A stretch of 63,588 bases of DNA, taken from NCBI RefSeq assembly GCF_001542415.1, contig NZ_LNCU01000084.1, forward strand, positions 1 to 63,588, written 5' to 3'. The first letter of the stretch is position 1, and every line of letters starts with the position of its first letter. The notes below the pieces were generated by a model. The model saw only the letters and a list, made by a program, of their open reading frames with translations. It was not told the origin of the DNA and made no database searches. The stretch comes from Bradyrhizobium macuxiense (lineage in GTDB: Bacteria > Pseudomonadota > Alphaproteobacteria > Rhizobiales > Xanthobacteraceae). The translations under genes were made by a program, and so were the position numbers. This document shows positions 35,646 through 44,669 of the stretch, piece by piece.

Positions 35646-36992
35646 CTAGTCGTTTGAGTCAGCAGTACGGACCGCGTAGGTATCCGCCTTGCCCGACGAG
35701 AAGTGAGCAAGCGCCAGAATGGACGGGTCGAGGCCGGTTCGCCTGCGGCACAGCACGTTGAGTGCGATCGTGGCGAGCGCGAGCGACGCAGTAGCCGAAA
35801 TGGCGGCGCCAAGCACGCCGAGCCAGGGGATCAGGACGATAAACCCGATAAGCCGTAACGCCACGTTGGCGGCAACGACAGGGACGTATTCGCGCTCGTG
35901 GCCGGTCAACTGCAAGATCGCGGCGGCCGGGCCGCCTGCCGCCTGGAACGCCGTGCCTATAGCAAGCACGATCAACACCCATTGCTGAGTGACGAAATGC
36001 GGTCCGAACAGGCCGAGAAGATGGGGCGCTCCGACCCAGACGAGGAATAGCCCGGTGAAGACGCACAGCGCGGTCACCTCCGCCATGAGCTTCAAGGTAT
36101 GCTCGAGCTCACGGTGGCTCTTGCTGAAATACAGCGATGGGAGCCGGCGCGCGCCGAACGTATAGAGCGCGGCCGACAGCATGGCGAAGAGGTTCGCCAG
36201 TCGTGAGGCGGCGAAATAGACGCCGGCCGTTGCGGGATCCAGCATCCAGTAAACGATGATGACGTCGAAATACTGGTTTGCCGCCTCGAGGATCGAGGAG
36301 AGCCAGAAGCGAAATGCGCTCGTTCGCCAGCGGGCCTTCTCGAAGCGCGCGGTCACGTCGCGCAGGTTTGGGAGAACGCGGACGATCGAGACGATCTGCA
36401 CGAGCAGCCCTGCGGACATTGCGACTGCCATCGCGGTGATCAATTCGGCGGGGGTGAGCTGCCGATGACCGAACAGGATCGCGATCAGAAACAGGACGAC
36501 GGCAACGCGCCAGAAGAACTCCCGGTTGCCTTCCCCCATCAGGATGCTGACCAGGGATCGCGCGATCTGGCTGCCGAGCATCAGGCCGGCATTGACGGCT
36601 GTAAACGCCGAGATCGACAGGATCATCAGCCACCACTCGCCGCGAATATATGCCACCGCCGCGACGGCGGAGATCGAGATCAGCACGGCGATCGCCGAAC
36701 CCTTCAGGCTCGATAGCAGCACGCCCTTGGTGAGATCGGTCCGGCCTCCGACGTCGTACTCGTTGAGGAATCGAACCAGCAGCAATTCCTGGCCGATCAG
36801 GCCCACCACCGATGCGATCTGGGCGATCGACAGCCAGGTCGCAAAATCTCCAAATGCGTCGGCCGACATTGTTCTCGCCGCCAGCGAGAACAATGCGAAC
36901 GCAAGCCCGCCGCTGCCAACCTTGAGAAGGATGGTCCCGGCAACGCCGCGCGTCACGTCGCGCCGCATCAGCTGGAGAAGAGAGCCAAACAT
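35646..36992 (-). CDS. Wzx-type polysaccharide flippase
   Basis: A 448-residue membrane protein with about twelve to fourteen hydrophobic helices, of the oligosaccharide flippase / MVF superfamily (GVAGTILLKVGSGGLAFALFSLAARTMSADAFGDFATWLSIAQI near the N-terminus, a typical Wzx opening). It moves undecaprenyl-linked repeat units across the inner membrane before polymerisation. The ATG at 36992 is chosen because it begins just before the first amphipathic helix. The frame upstream to 37262 is open but its residues do not look like a flippase N-terminus. The gene is divergent from the FAD monooxygenase gene. Confidence 0.88.
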   Translation of the reverse strand: MFGSLLQLMRRDVTRGVAGTILLKVGSGGLAFALFSLAARTMSADAFGDFATWLSIAQIASVVGLIGQELLLVRFLNEYDVGGRTDLTKGVLLSSLKGSAIAVLISISAVAAVAYIRGEWWLMILSISAFTAVNAGLMLGSQIARSLVSILMGEGNREFFWRVAVVLFLIAILFGHRQLTPAELITAMAVAMSAGLLVQIVSIVRVLPNLRDVTARFEKARWRTSAFRFWLSSILEAANQYFDVIIVYWMLDPATAGVYFAASRLANLFAMLSAALYTFGARRLPSLYFSKSHRELEHTLKLMAEVTALCVFTGLFLVWVGAPHLLGLFGPHFVTQQWVLIVLAIGTAFQAAGGPAAAILQLTGHEREYVPVVAANVALRLIGFIVLIPWLGVLGAAISATASLALATIALNVLCRRRTGLDPSILALAHFSSGKADTYAVRTADSND

Positions 36993-37516
36993 GAAGGCGA
37001 GGGACCTTTCTCCTTCCGAGACACTGCCAAGCTGTTCAGGCCTAGCACTCGGTGGAGCGGGGAGTGTTAACGTTCGGTTGCTAAGATTCAGTTCCTTCTT
37101 GCCGGTCGGATCTGTGTTCAAGTGTGAACCGGTCGCCTTGCTCCATTCCGAAACGCATCCGCCCGTGCTGTCTCCAAATGAAGCAGGCGCAGCTGCGCCC
37201 TCGCGGCCGGCATGGTCGCGTGAATGAAGCGGGGCAGGGCCCTGTCTGCGCATCACCGGCACGATATCGTGGCTCTCCAGGGCTCGATTGGAGCCATCGA
37301 TCCGGCAGCAAACGATCGCTCATTCCGCTGCCTGGTCACGAGAAAACGGGTTTTCATGATACCCATCGTGCAAGGCCTGTGCCGCGCTGCCATCCGCCAG
37401 GTTTCATGGGCTGCCGTTAACCTCAATGGCGGAACGCGCCAGACTGGTTCGGGAGGAGGGATGCGGTCGGCAAGAGAATTGCAGTCCCGCCGGCATCAGC
37501 CGTTGGAGTGGACCGC
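36993..37516. other. Long divergent promoter region in polysaccharide cluster
   Basis: These 524 bases lie between the divergent flippase and FAD-enzyme genes. No frame has both a good start and coding character. GTTAAC occurs at 37066 and 37416, and a CtrA-like box at 37067-37081. The length suggests regulated promoters in both directions. Confidence 0.4.
37067..37081 (+). promoter_or_regulatory. CtrA-like box (TTAA-N7-TTGC)
   Basis: TTAA-CGTTCGG-TTGC matches TTAA-N7-TTAA at six of eight positions, 75 bases upstream of the flippase start. It is weaker than the other two boxes of the cluster and is listed because of the shared context. Confidence 0.28.
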
Positions 37517-38737
37517 ATGACCGCCGACCCGAGCACGACAAAGCCGATCAAGGCAGACGACGCCGAAACTATCGAAACCGATGTTGCCATTATCGGCGCC
37601 GGGTTGACCGGCTCACTCGCCGGCGCCGTGCTCGCCCGGGCCGGCTACCGCGTTGTCCTGATCGACAAGCGTACGGTCCCTCCACATGAATTTCGCGTCG
37701 AGAAGATCGCCGGCACGCAGGTCGAGATCTTTCGCCGGCTCGGCTTCCTCGGCGATATCGAAGCCGCCTCGTCCACCTTCGACCGGGTGCTCAATATCAG
37801 GGAAGGCAAGGTGGTCGATGTCAGCGTCCGCCGCGCCTACGGGATTCGCTATTCCGACCTGGTTGCCACAGCCCGGCGTCTCCTGCCGGATTCGTCCAGC
37901 TTCATCCGCGATGAGGTCACCGGCATCAATTGCAGCGCAGACCTTCAACATTTGCAGCTGGCGTCCGGAAAACGCGTCACGTCACGTCTGGTCGTTCTGG
38001 CGACCGGCATGGCGGGAGCACTCGGATACAATCTCGGAATGACGCGGCGGGTGCTTGCCGCGCGCCATTCGGTTTCATTCGGTTTCTCGATTGCGGCGCC
38101 GGAGGACGCGCCGTTCGACTTCGAGTCGCTCACCTGCTACGGAGGGCGGACGACCGACGGCGTCGACTATCTCAACCTGTTTCCAGTCCCGGACGGCATG
38201 CGGGCAAACCTGTTCCTGTTCCGCGACCCGAACGATCCGATCATGCGCGAGCTGCGGCGGGATACCAAGGCGACGCTATTTCGCCTGATGCCGGGATTGC
38301 AGCATTATGTCGGTGAATTCCGCGTTATCGATCAGGTGCAGAACTGGGTCATGGACCTGTCCGTGATCGAAGGTCACGTGCAGCCGGGTATCGTGGTGGT
38401 CGGCGATGCGTTTCAGACCAACTGTCCTGCCGCCGGGACCGGCGTAAGCCGTCTGCTGATGGACGTCGAGCGCCTCTGCACGGAGTACGTCCCGCATTGG
38501 CTTGAGACCGACGGCATGGGCATCGAGAAGATCTCGCAATTCTATTCCGATCCGGACAAGATCGCGGCCGACCAGCGCTCGCTGCAAGTGGCGCACTTTC
38601 GCCAGGCGCTGGCCTCGAGCACGGACATTCGATGGAACGTGCAGCGGAGGCTGCATTTCCTGCGACGGAGCATCACTCACCGGGTGGACCGGATCAGGCC
38701 CGGTTGGATCGCGCGTGTCCGCAGCGCGCTCAGGTAG
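37517..38737 (+). CDS. FAD-dependent monooxygenase-like oxidoreductase in polysaccharide cluster
   Basis: A 406-residue flavoprotein of the PHBH / geranylgeranyl-reductase-like class. The FAD-binding GAGLTG motif is at 27-32, the second FAD motif is VVVGDAFQTNCPAAGTGVSR in the C-terminal third, and between them is a substrate domain with mixed sheet. Such enzymes hydroxylate or reduce small hydrophobic or aromatic substrates. Its place between flippase and acyltransferase-like genes suggests a modification of a lipid carrier or of a glycan substituent, but this is inference. The ATG at 37517 is preferred over GTG 37508 because GGAG precedes it by eight bases. Confidence 0.87.
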   Translation: MTADPSTTKPIKADDAETIETDVAIIGAGLTGSLAGAVLARAGYRVVLIDKRTVPPHEFRVEKIAGTQVEIFRRLGFLGDIEAASSTFDRVLNIREGKVVDVSVRRAYGIRYSDLVATARRLLPDSSSFIRDEVTGINCSADLQHLQLASGKRVTSRLVVLATGMAGALGYNLGMTRRVLAARHSVSFGFSIAAPEDAPFDFESLTCYGGRTTDGVDYLNLFPVPDGMRANLFLFRDPNDPIMRELRRDTKATLFRLMPGLQHYVGEFRVIDQVQNWVMDLSVIEGHVQPGIVVVGDAFQTNCPAAGTGVSRLLMDVERLCTEYVPHWLETDGMGIEKISQFYSDPDKIAADQRSLQVAHFRQALASSTDIRWNVQRRLHFLRRSITHRVDRIRPGWIARVRSALR

Positions 38738-38743
38738 TCGGGA

Positions 38744-38764
38744 CAGGGCCCTGATGCGGCCCTG
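38744..38764. terminator. Bidirectional terminator hairpin candidate
   Basis: CAGGGCC-CTGATGC-GGCCCTG is a perfect 7-base stem with a 7-base loop. It fills the 27-base gap between the convergent FAD-enzyme and CelD-like genes. There is no U-run on either side, so termination strength is uncertain. Confidence 0.5.
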
Positions 38765-39901
38765 CTAACGCGCGTCGGTCGAGGTCCGGACCGGCGCGCC
38801 CCTGAAATCAGCCATTCGCTTGACCGCCTGCTTGATCCAGGGCGCCTGTTTCAGCGCGAACATCGCGACGGACCCGACGGCGCTGCCGGCCTGCGTCACG
38901 GACGACATCGGCGACGGCTGGCCACCGAACAGCTTCTTGTACGGCTCGTCTCCGATGGTGAAATCGAGGACATGATCGCCGCGCTCGATACACGCCTTTG
39001 CGACCTGTTCGAACGTCAGCGCGCCGATCGACTGGCTCTTGTATCCCTCGATGTCGAAGGCCGTCATCAGGATGAGGTAGCTGTCACGATGCGACAGGCC
39101 GAGCACGGTCGCAATCACATTGCCGTCCATCTTCATGACGTATAGCCGGACAAGCGAGCCGAGTCCGCGTACCGCCACGTCGGCGTAGAAGTCGAAATAT
39201 TCGGGACGTTGCAGCAGATCGCCGTCGCCCTGGGCCTGAAAGCGCGGGCCGCGAAACTTCTTCATCGCCTCCATCGCCTCCAGGATGGAAGCGCTGTCCG
39301 CGCAACTCGCGAAGGTCAGCGTGCCCTTCTTCTGAACCTGGCGCCACTTCTTTGCGAGTTCTTTTCGGTAGGACGGATTGAGCGCGTTGGCCTGCCATCG
39401 TTCGAACGGTGCGGTGAGAACCGTTGCATACGAATTCGAATCCGTGGTGACCCGGCGAGGTGCGCCAAGAAGATTTTCGATCGGCATGCGCGCATCAGGC
39501 AGTTTCGGCAAGCGCAAAAGGTCGAACGGCCTGACGAGTTGACGAAGCTTCGTGTGGACATTCTGGTCCTGAAGCAAGGCTGCGAATGTGTCGACGGTAC
39601 AGACGGGCGCAAGGTAGTCCGACACGCGGAGGTCTGCGAATTCGATCATCCGCAGGGGCCCGCGCCGTACCCGGAGCAGCGGCAGCACCGCGGCAAGGGC
39701 GCCCGTTGCGCGATGGCGAACGACGACAATCAGCGGCCTCGCCGCCATGACGGGGGCGAGCTTGCGATAGAGGCTGTCCAGCCACAGGGGATGTTGAAAG
39801 GCTGTGGCGTCCGAGTCCCTGAACAATTCCAAGTATTCTTGAGACAAAAAATTGAATGCGCCGTCGATGCAGACATCGAACGCATCACTGTTCTTATTCA
39901 T
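38765..39901 (-). CDS. GNAT/CelD-like (BioF2-like) acyltransferase
   Basis: A 378-residue protein of the cellulose-biosynthesis CelD / FemAB-like GNAT group. The first half has FLSQEYLELFRDSDATAFQHPLWLDSLYRKLAP and ALAAVLPLLRVRRGPLRMIEF. The second half is the acetyltransferase fold with LYVMKMDGNVIATVLGLSHRDSYLILMTAFD, QSIGALTFEQVAKACIERG and DFTIGDEPYKKLF. Members acylate glycans or peptides in surface-polysaccharide loci. The start at 39901 is chosen to fit the family; ATG 40018 is an alternative, and neither has a strong ribosome-binding site. It converges on the FAD enzyme and diverges from the WecG-like gene. Confidence 0.87.
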   Translation of the reverse strand: MNKNSDAFDVCIDGAFNFLSQEYLELFRDSDATAFQHPLWLDSLYRKLAPVMAARPLIVVVRHRATGALAAVLPLLRVRRGPLRMIEFADLRVSDYLAPVCTVDTFAALLQDQNVHTKLRQLVRPFDLLRLPKLPDARMPIENLLGAPRRVTTDSNSYATVLTAPFERWQANALNPSYRKELAKKWRQVQKKGTLTFASCADSASILEAMEAMKKFRGPRFQAQGDGDLLQRPEYFDFYADVAVRGLGSLVRLYVMKMDGNVIATVLGLSHRDSYLILMTAFDIEGYKSQSIGALTFEQVAKACIERGDHVLDFTIGDEPYKKLFGGQPSPMSSVTQAGSAVGSVAMFALKQAPWIKQAVKRMADFRGAPVRTSTDAR

Positions 39902-40251
39902 GTGAGACCAGACAACCGGTAATTTCAAAAGCACCGCCCGAGCCGGCGCCGCGCCCTTATAGCAAAGGCAGATCGGTTCGGGCAGCGGCGGAATGCGATT
40001 TGTATTAATATAATGCATGCGTCGTTGCGCCGATCGCGAAGCTGCATGATCGGACGGCCGAGCCGCGGAGCGGGATTGCGGCTGTGTCGGTTGCTCTGCC
40101 TCTAGGCGGCCGCCGCCGGTCGCATGGCCTTCCATTCAGGTCGCCATCGTTAACGAACCGTTGACCATCGGTCAGCGGCCTCTGCAAGAACCAATGCGTG
40201 CGAGCTGGACCGGATATTGCACTTCGGGGCTCGTACGTATTGGAGCCTTTG
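39902..40251. other. Divergent promoter region, AT-rich patch
   Basis: About 350 bases between the CelD-like and WecG-like genes. An unusually AT-rich patch at 39997-40015 (TTTGTATTAATATAAT) probably belongs to the leftward promoter. The palindrome TCGTTAACGA is at 40147-40156 and overlaps the CtrA-like box at 40150. Confidence 0.4.
40150..40164 (+). promoter_or_regulatory. CtrA-like box (TTAA-N7-TTGA, followed by CCAT)
   Basis: TTAA-CGAACCG-TTGACCAT combines a TTAA-N7-TTAA-like full site (seven of eight positions) with a TTGACCAT half resembling the TTAACCAT half-site. It lies ~90 bases upstream of the WecG-like start and is the best CtrA candidate in the window. Binding is inferred. Confidence 0.42.
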
Positions 40252-41271
40252 GTGAACATGTTGAGTGACAGTCAGAACGCTCGTGTTTTCTACGAAAATT
40301 CATCCGCGCAACCCGACCGCGACTGCACCCGGCGTATCAATTCCGGCCGGGCTGCCCCGCCTGTCCGAATTTGCAACACGTCACGCTACGCGCAGCTGAA
40401 GCCGTCGGCGGATATCCCCGCACTGGTGCCGGTGCCGAGCGAGCGGCCCAATACGCATGAACGTCGCGCCAACCCCCTCGGCAGGGCCGCGACCGCAAGC
40501 GTCGCGCGGGAGACCGTGGGCGGGCTGCGGCTTGCCGTGCTCGACCTCGAGCAGACGGCCGACTTCATGATCGACATGGTGTTTCCGCGCCGGCGCGTCA
40601 TCAGCCGGCCGTTGTACCTGACTTCTGCCAACGGTGAGGTGCTGTCACGGTGCTCGACCGAGCCGATGACCGACAAGCTGTTTCGCTCCGCCGATCTGAT
40701 CAATGCCGACGGGCAGCCGCTGGTCATGATGTCGAAGCTCCGGTCGCAAAAGCCGCTGCCCGAGCGCGTAGCGACGACCGACCTGTTTCATATCGTCGCG
40801 CGCAAGGCGCAGGACCTCGGGTTGACCTTCTATCTATTCGGCGCCGATGAAGCGGAGAACGAAGCCGCGGTGACCAACGTCCGCAGGATCTATCCGAAGC
40901 TCAAAATCGTCGGTCATTCGCATGGCTACCTGCGCGGCGATGCGCTGCGAGCCAAGGTCGACGAGATCAACGCGCTGGCCCCGGACTTTCTCTGGGTTGC
41001 GCTTGGCGTGCCGTACGAGCAGGCGTTCGTCGAGGAATTCATGCCGCGGCTTGCCAATGTCGGCGTCATCAAGACGTCAGGCGGGCTGTTCAACTTCCTG
41101 TCGGGCAGCCGGCCGCGCGCGCCGAACTGGATGCAAAGCCTGGGACTGGAATGGGCCTGGCGTCTTTGGCTCGAGCCGCGCCGGCTGTTCTGGCGCTACC
41201 TGACCACGAACCCGCATGCCCTCTATCTGTTGTTCAACCGCACCCGAGCCTCGCAATCCAAGCGGGACTGA
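40252..41271 (+). CDS. WecG/TagA/CpsF family glycosyltransferase
   Basis: A 339-residue protein whose C-terminal ~245 residues are the WecG/TagA (GT26) domain: LYLTSANGEVLSRCS, LFRSADLINADGQPLVMMSKL, GLTFYLFGADEAENEAA, APDFLWVALGVPYEQAFVEEF and VGVIKTSGGLFNFLSGSRPRAPNWMQSLGLEWAWRL. These enzymes transfer ManNAc(A)-type sugars onto lipid-linked intermediates. The N-terminal ~90 residues are polar, proline-rich and unassigned. GTG 40252 has GGAG six bases before it; ATG 40258 is two codons later. The next gene (polymerase) follows in the same direction. Confidence 0.9.
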   Translation: MNMLSDSQNARVFYENSSAQPDRDCTRRINSGRAAPPVRICNTSRYAQLKPSADIPALVPVPSERPNTHERRANPLGRAATASVARETVGGLRLAVLDLEQTADFMIDMVFPRRRVISRPLYLTSANGEVLSRCSTEPMTDKLFRSADLINADGQPLVMMSKLRSQKPLPERVATTDLFHIVARKAQDLGLTFYLFGADEAENEAAVTNVRRIYPKLKIVGHSHGYLRGDALRAKVDEINALAPDFLWVALGVPYEQAFVEEFMPRLANVGVIKTSGGLFNFLSGSRPRAPNWMQSLGLEWAWRLWLEPRRLFWRYLTTNPHALYLLFNRTRASQSKRD

Positions 41272-41360
41272 AGGGCACGCGGGCTCGCGTATGACCCGTA
41301 TGTTCCGGCCGGGCCGGCCGGGGCAGCAATTCGTTAACCGTGCCTGATGAAGCTCGACCG

Positions 41361-42656
41361 ATGACCAGAGCGCGAACCGAGATGGGGTGGGAGACGGCCG
41401 ACAGCGCGGTCTGGCAACCTTGCAGCCTCGAAGCGGAGAACGTCGCAAAGACGGTCATCAGTTGGTCGATCACCATCAACGTGGTCATGTCGATGGGGAC
41501 GCTCAACGCGGGCCTGCTGGCGCCGGAGCAGACCTATCTGCAGCAATCCGTCGCGCTTCTGATGTGGGGCGTGCTGATCTACGCCAGCGCGTTCGTGCGT
41601 CCGTGCCTGCGGCTGGCGTTCAACCTGGACACGCTCGCGATCGTCGCATTCTACAGCTTTGCCACGATCTCCGTGCTTTGGACCAATCTCAGTCTTGCCG
41701 CCTTCATGAAGGCCGCGGCGCTGGCGATCACGACCTTCGGCGCATTCTGCCTCATCACCCGCGTTGAAATCGACGACCTCGTCAAGGCGACGGCTCGGGG
41801 CCTGTTCGTCCTGATTGCGGCCTCGGTGCTTTGTGCCGTGTTCGTTCCGGATATCGGGATCGATCATACCTGGATGCATAATGGCCAATGGCAGGGCGTG
41901 TTCGATTCGAAGCAGACCCTGGGCTTCGCGGGAACCTATCTCATGTTCTTCGCGTGTTATCGAAAGATAACCGGACAGGCGTGGCTTCCTTTCCTCGTCA
42001 CCTTCCTGCTCGCCGCAACCTGCGTATTGCTGTCGGAGTCGCGCGGCGCCGGCGCGCTTGCGCTGGTTGCCTGCGCACTCGTGTTGACATCCTTGTGGTC
42101 GGTCAGGTGCATGAAGGTCTATGCGGTGCTGCCCTGCGTCATGTGCGTCGCGGCCCTCGTCCTGATCCTGTATTTCTATGTCACCGGGTATGATTCGATC
42201 CATGTCTTCGATTCGACGATCGATTTCACGGAGCGAACGTTCATCTGGCAATACGCCATCGGTCACTTCGATGATGCGCCGTTGCTCGGCTTCGGCATCA
42301 ACGGGTTCTGGACCAACCCGACGATCTACGATTACTTCGAGCAGAGTCACGGCTGGGTGCTGGACAATTACCACAACGGCTACATCGCCGTTCTCATCGA
42401 AACGGGATTTGTGGGTTACGTGCTGTTCATGGCGAGCATCTTCCTGTTTTCGAAGAAGGTGCTCTATCTTATCTCTGAGCGGGCGATCGACCGTTTTCAT
42501 TGCGCCCTGATCATCGGTTTCGTGTTCCTCAACTTTCAGACGAACTTCACGGAGACGACATTTCTCCGTTCCACGATGTTTACGGCGGTGCTGCTGGTTA
42601 CGTTTTTTCTCGCGGTTTGCAGGCCCGTACCGTCGCCAAGTTCACAGCCATCCTGA
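41361..42656 (+). CDS. O-antigen ligase / Wzy-type polysaccharide polymerase
   Basis: A 431-residue inner-membrane protein with ten or more helices and one long periplasmic loop, typical of the Wzy/WaaL/ExoQ class. The family pattern ERTFIWQYAIGHFDDAPLLGFGINGFW and the histidine-bearing SHGWVLDNYHNGYIAVLIETGFVG correspond to the catalytic periplasmic region, where the RxxxW and NxxL/H features lie. It would polymerise repeat units after flipping. ATG 41361 is preferred over GTG 41340. The secreted glycanase gene follows 12 bases after its stop, suggesting co-transcription. Confidence 0.88.
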   Translation: MTRARTEMGWETADSAVWQPCSLEAENVAKTVISWSITINVVMSMGTLNAGLLAPEQTYLQQSVALLMWGVLIYASAFVRPCLRLAFNLDTLAIVAFYSFATISVLWTNLSLAAFMKAAALAITTFGAFCLITRVEIDDLVKATARGLFVLIAASVLCAVFVPDIGIDHTWMHNGQWQGVFDSKQTLGFAGTYLMFFACYRKITGQAWLPFLVTFLLAATCVLLSESRGAGALALVACALVLTSLWSVRCMKVYAVLPCVMCVAALVLILYFYVTGYDSIHVFDSTIDFTERTFIWQYAIGHFDDAPLLGFGINGFWTNPTIYDYFEQSHGWVLDNYHNGYIAVLIETGFVGYVLFMASIFLFSKKVLYLISERAIDRFHCALIIGFVFLNFQTNFTETTFLRSTMFTAVLLVTFFLAVCRPVPSPSSQPS

Positions 42657-42668
42657 GTGGAAGCCGCA

Positions 42669-43694
42669 ATGACCGTTATCCGCGCCCGCTGGCCAGGCGC
42701 CTTCAATCTGGTGCTGTTGGCATTTCTCTCTATCGTGCTGGCTTCGCGGGTCGGTGCAGCGGAGCGCGGTCCGTCTCAGGGAGTGGCGGCGCTGGGACGC
42801 GGTATCAACATTCTCGGATATGACGGCATCTGGGAGGGTTACCAGAATGCACCATTCCGCCTCGACAATCTCACGGCCATTCGCAAGGCTGGCTTCTCCC
42901 ACGTCAGGATCAACTTCTTCGGATTCAAGTACATGGATTCCAGGAACGTCCTGGATGAAGCCGTCTTGCGCCGGCTCGACTTCGTGATCGAACAGGCGCT
43001 GGCCAGGAACCTGATCCCCATTCTTGACGAGCACGATACCGAGCTGTGCCAGCGCGACGTTCCGACATGCGCCGAGAAGCTCAAGGCATTCTGGCGGCAG
43101 GTCGCACCGCGCTATGCCGGGAAGTATCCTGCGCTGGTCTTTGAAATTCTGAATGAGCCCGGAGGAAACATGACCTCGGCCGAGTGGAATTCGCTGCTCG
43201 GCGAATCCCTTGTCATCATCCGCGCCGCGAATCCCGAGCGAAAGGTCGTTGTCGCGGTGCTGAACACCGAGGAGGCTCCGATCGACGAGCTGGCGCTGCC
43301 GGCGGATGACCGAGATCTGATCGTGACGTTCCATTATTATGCGCCGCTCCGGTTCACGCACCAGGGCGCGCCGTGGTCGCCGATATTCTCGAAGATCGGT
43401 CCGTTGAACTGGGGCACGGCAGAGGACGAGGCCAAAGTCACTGCCGATTTCGAGAAGGTCCGTCTGTGGTCGGAGCGGGAGCGGCGTCCGATCTATCTCG
43501 GCGAATTCGGCGTTTACGAGCGCGCGCCCTCGGACAGCCGGACCAGATATCTGTCATTCGTGGCGAGAAGCGCTGAGAGCCATGGCTGGGCATGGGCCTA
43601 CTGGCAGTTCGATCACGATTTCGCAGCGTTCGACGGCGCTCGTCAGGCGTGGAAACAAGACACCTTGCGCGCGATCATCCCTTCCGCGCACTGA
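42669..43694 (+). CDS. Secreted GH5-family glycoside hydrolase
   Basis: A 341-residue (beta/alpha)8 enzyme with a signal peptide (residues ~8-30, AFNLVLLAFLSIVLASRVGA). GH5 markers are RGINILG near the start, SHVRINFFGF, the acid/base Glu163 in FEILNEPGG, HYYAPLRFTHQG, and the nucleophile Glu279 in YLGEFGVY. It would cleave beta-glucan-like chains in the periplasm. Endoglycanases inside export clusters (like ExsH/ExoK or CelC) trim chain length or free stalled polymer, a likely job here. ATG 42669 is preceded by GGAAG. It is co-directional with the polymerase gene. Confidence 0.92.
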   Translation: MTVIRARWPGAFNLVLLAFLSIVLASRVGAAERGPSQGVAALGRGINILGYDGIWEGYQNAPFRLDNLTAIRKAGFSHVRINFFGFKYMDSRNVLDEAVLRRLDFVIEQALARNLIPILDEHDTELCQRDVPTCAEKLKAFWRQVAPRYAGKYPALVFEILNEPGGNMTSAEWNSLLGESLVIIRAANPERKVVVAVLNTEEAPIDELALPADDRDLIVTFHYYAPLRFTHQGAPWSPIFSKIGPLNWGTAEDEAKVTADFEKVRLWSERERRPIYLGEFGVYERAPSDSRTRYLSFVARSAESHGWAWAYWQFDHDFAAFDGARQAWKQDTLRAIIPSAH

Positions 43695-43764
43695 GGCTGT
43701 CGCCGGGCCTGCGAGCGAGATCGCAAGTCATCGAGGCTGCAGCCATGCGTGCCCGACTTGAGGC

Positions 43765-44577
43765 TCAGCTTCGATAGGACGGCTCCTCCCGATCGAGAAT
43801 CCGCTTGAGGCTTTCGAGATGCTGCCGTGCCGAGGAGGCGTCGCCCTCGCGCATCTGATTCGCTGTCGCCGCAGCAATGTCGGGGGCAACCGGGACCAGC
43901 GGGCGTCCCGTCGACATCGCGATGCACTGCACTTCGCACGCGCGCTCGAGGTAATAGAGGTCATCCCAGGCTTCAGCGACGGTGTTGCCGAGCACCATGA
44001 CGCCGTGATGCTTCATGAAGATCACGCCGGCATCCCCGACGGCAGCGGCGATGCGATCGCCCTCTGTGCTGTCGAGGGCAAGCCCATTGTAGTCGCGGTC
44101 CACCCTGGTACGGCCGTAGAACTTCAGCGACGTCTGGCCGGCAAATGCCAGGGGCTCACCGTCGACCATGCAGAGCGCGGTCGCGTGCGGCATGTGGGTA
44201 TGGAAGGCGACCTTGGCCCGCGGCACCTTCAGATGCAGCCGCGCATGGATGAAAAAGGCCGTCGCCTCCGGTGTTCCCTGTCCGGACAGAACATTGCCGT
44301 GAAAATCGCAGATCAGGAGCTGCGAGGCGGTGAGCTCGCTGAAGGCGTAGCCGTACGGATTGACGAGGAAGAGATCGTCATAGCCCGGCACGACGGCTGA
44401 GAAGTGGTTGCAAATGCCTTCATGCATGCCGAGCCGTGCGGCGAAGCGGAAGCAGGCCGCGAGATCGACGCGCGCGTTCCACACGGCTTCGCTATCGAAA
44501 TCCGGGCGGTTGGGCGCGACCGGTCCGGTCTCGGCAGACGTGGCCTGATCGGTATCGCGGTTCAAGGCGTGAGCCAT
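43765..44577 (-). CDS. Class II aldolase/adducin-domain protein
   Basis: A 270-residue metal-dependent aldolase or decarboxylase of the fuculose-1-phosphate aldolase / AraD superfamily. Metal ligands are expected at His126 and His128 (FHTHMPHATAL) and His191 (MKHHGVMVLG). The N-terminal GICNHFSAVVPG, LFLVNPYG and LLICDFHG segments are standard. It lies 92 bases downstream of the amidohydrolase gene and is probably co-transcribed, so the two may act on one catabolic route. The substrate is unknown; many bacterial members of this subgroup are annotated only by fold. Confidence 0.9.
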   Translation of the reverse strand: MAHALNRDTDQATSAETGPVAPNRPDFDSEAVWNARVDLAACFRFAARLGMHEGICNHFSAVVPGYDDLFLVNPYGYAFSELTASQLLICDFHGNVLSGQGTPEATAFFIHARLHLKVPRAKVAFHTHMPHATALCMVDGEPLAFAGQTSLKFYGRTRVDRDYNGLALDSTEGDRIAAAVGDAGVIFMKHHGVMVLGNTVAEAWDDLYYLERACEVQCIAMSTGRPLVPVAPDIAAATANQMREGDASSARQHLESLKRILDREEPSYRS

Positions 44578-44669
44578 GTGGAATCCTTGTGTCTGCCTGC
44601 GGTCGGAGGGATCGCGGGGTCATAGAGCGCAATCATGGGAATGTCGAGGTCGAGCCGGAATTTGTCGGA

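Noticed and set aside
41334..42500. 388-codon open frame on the minus strand
   Set aside because: Antisense to the polymerase gene; hydrophilic shadow of a membrane protein.
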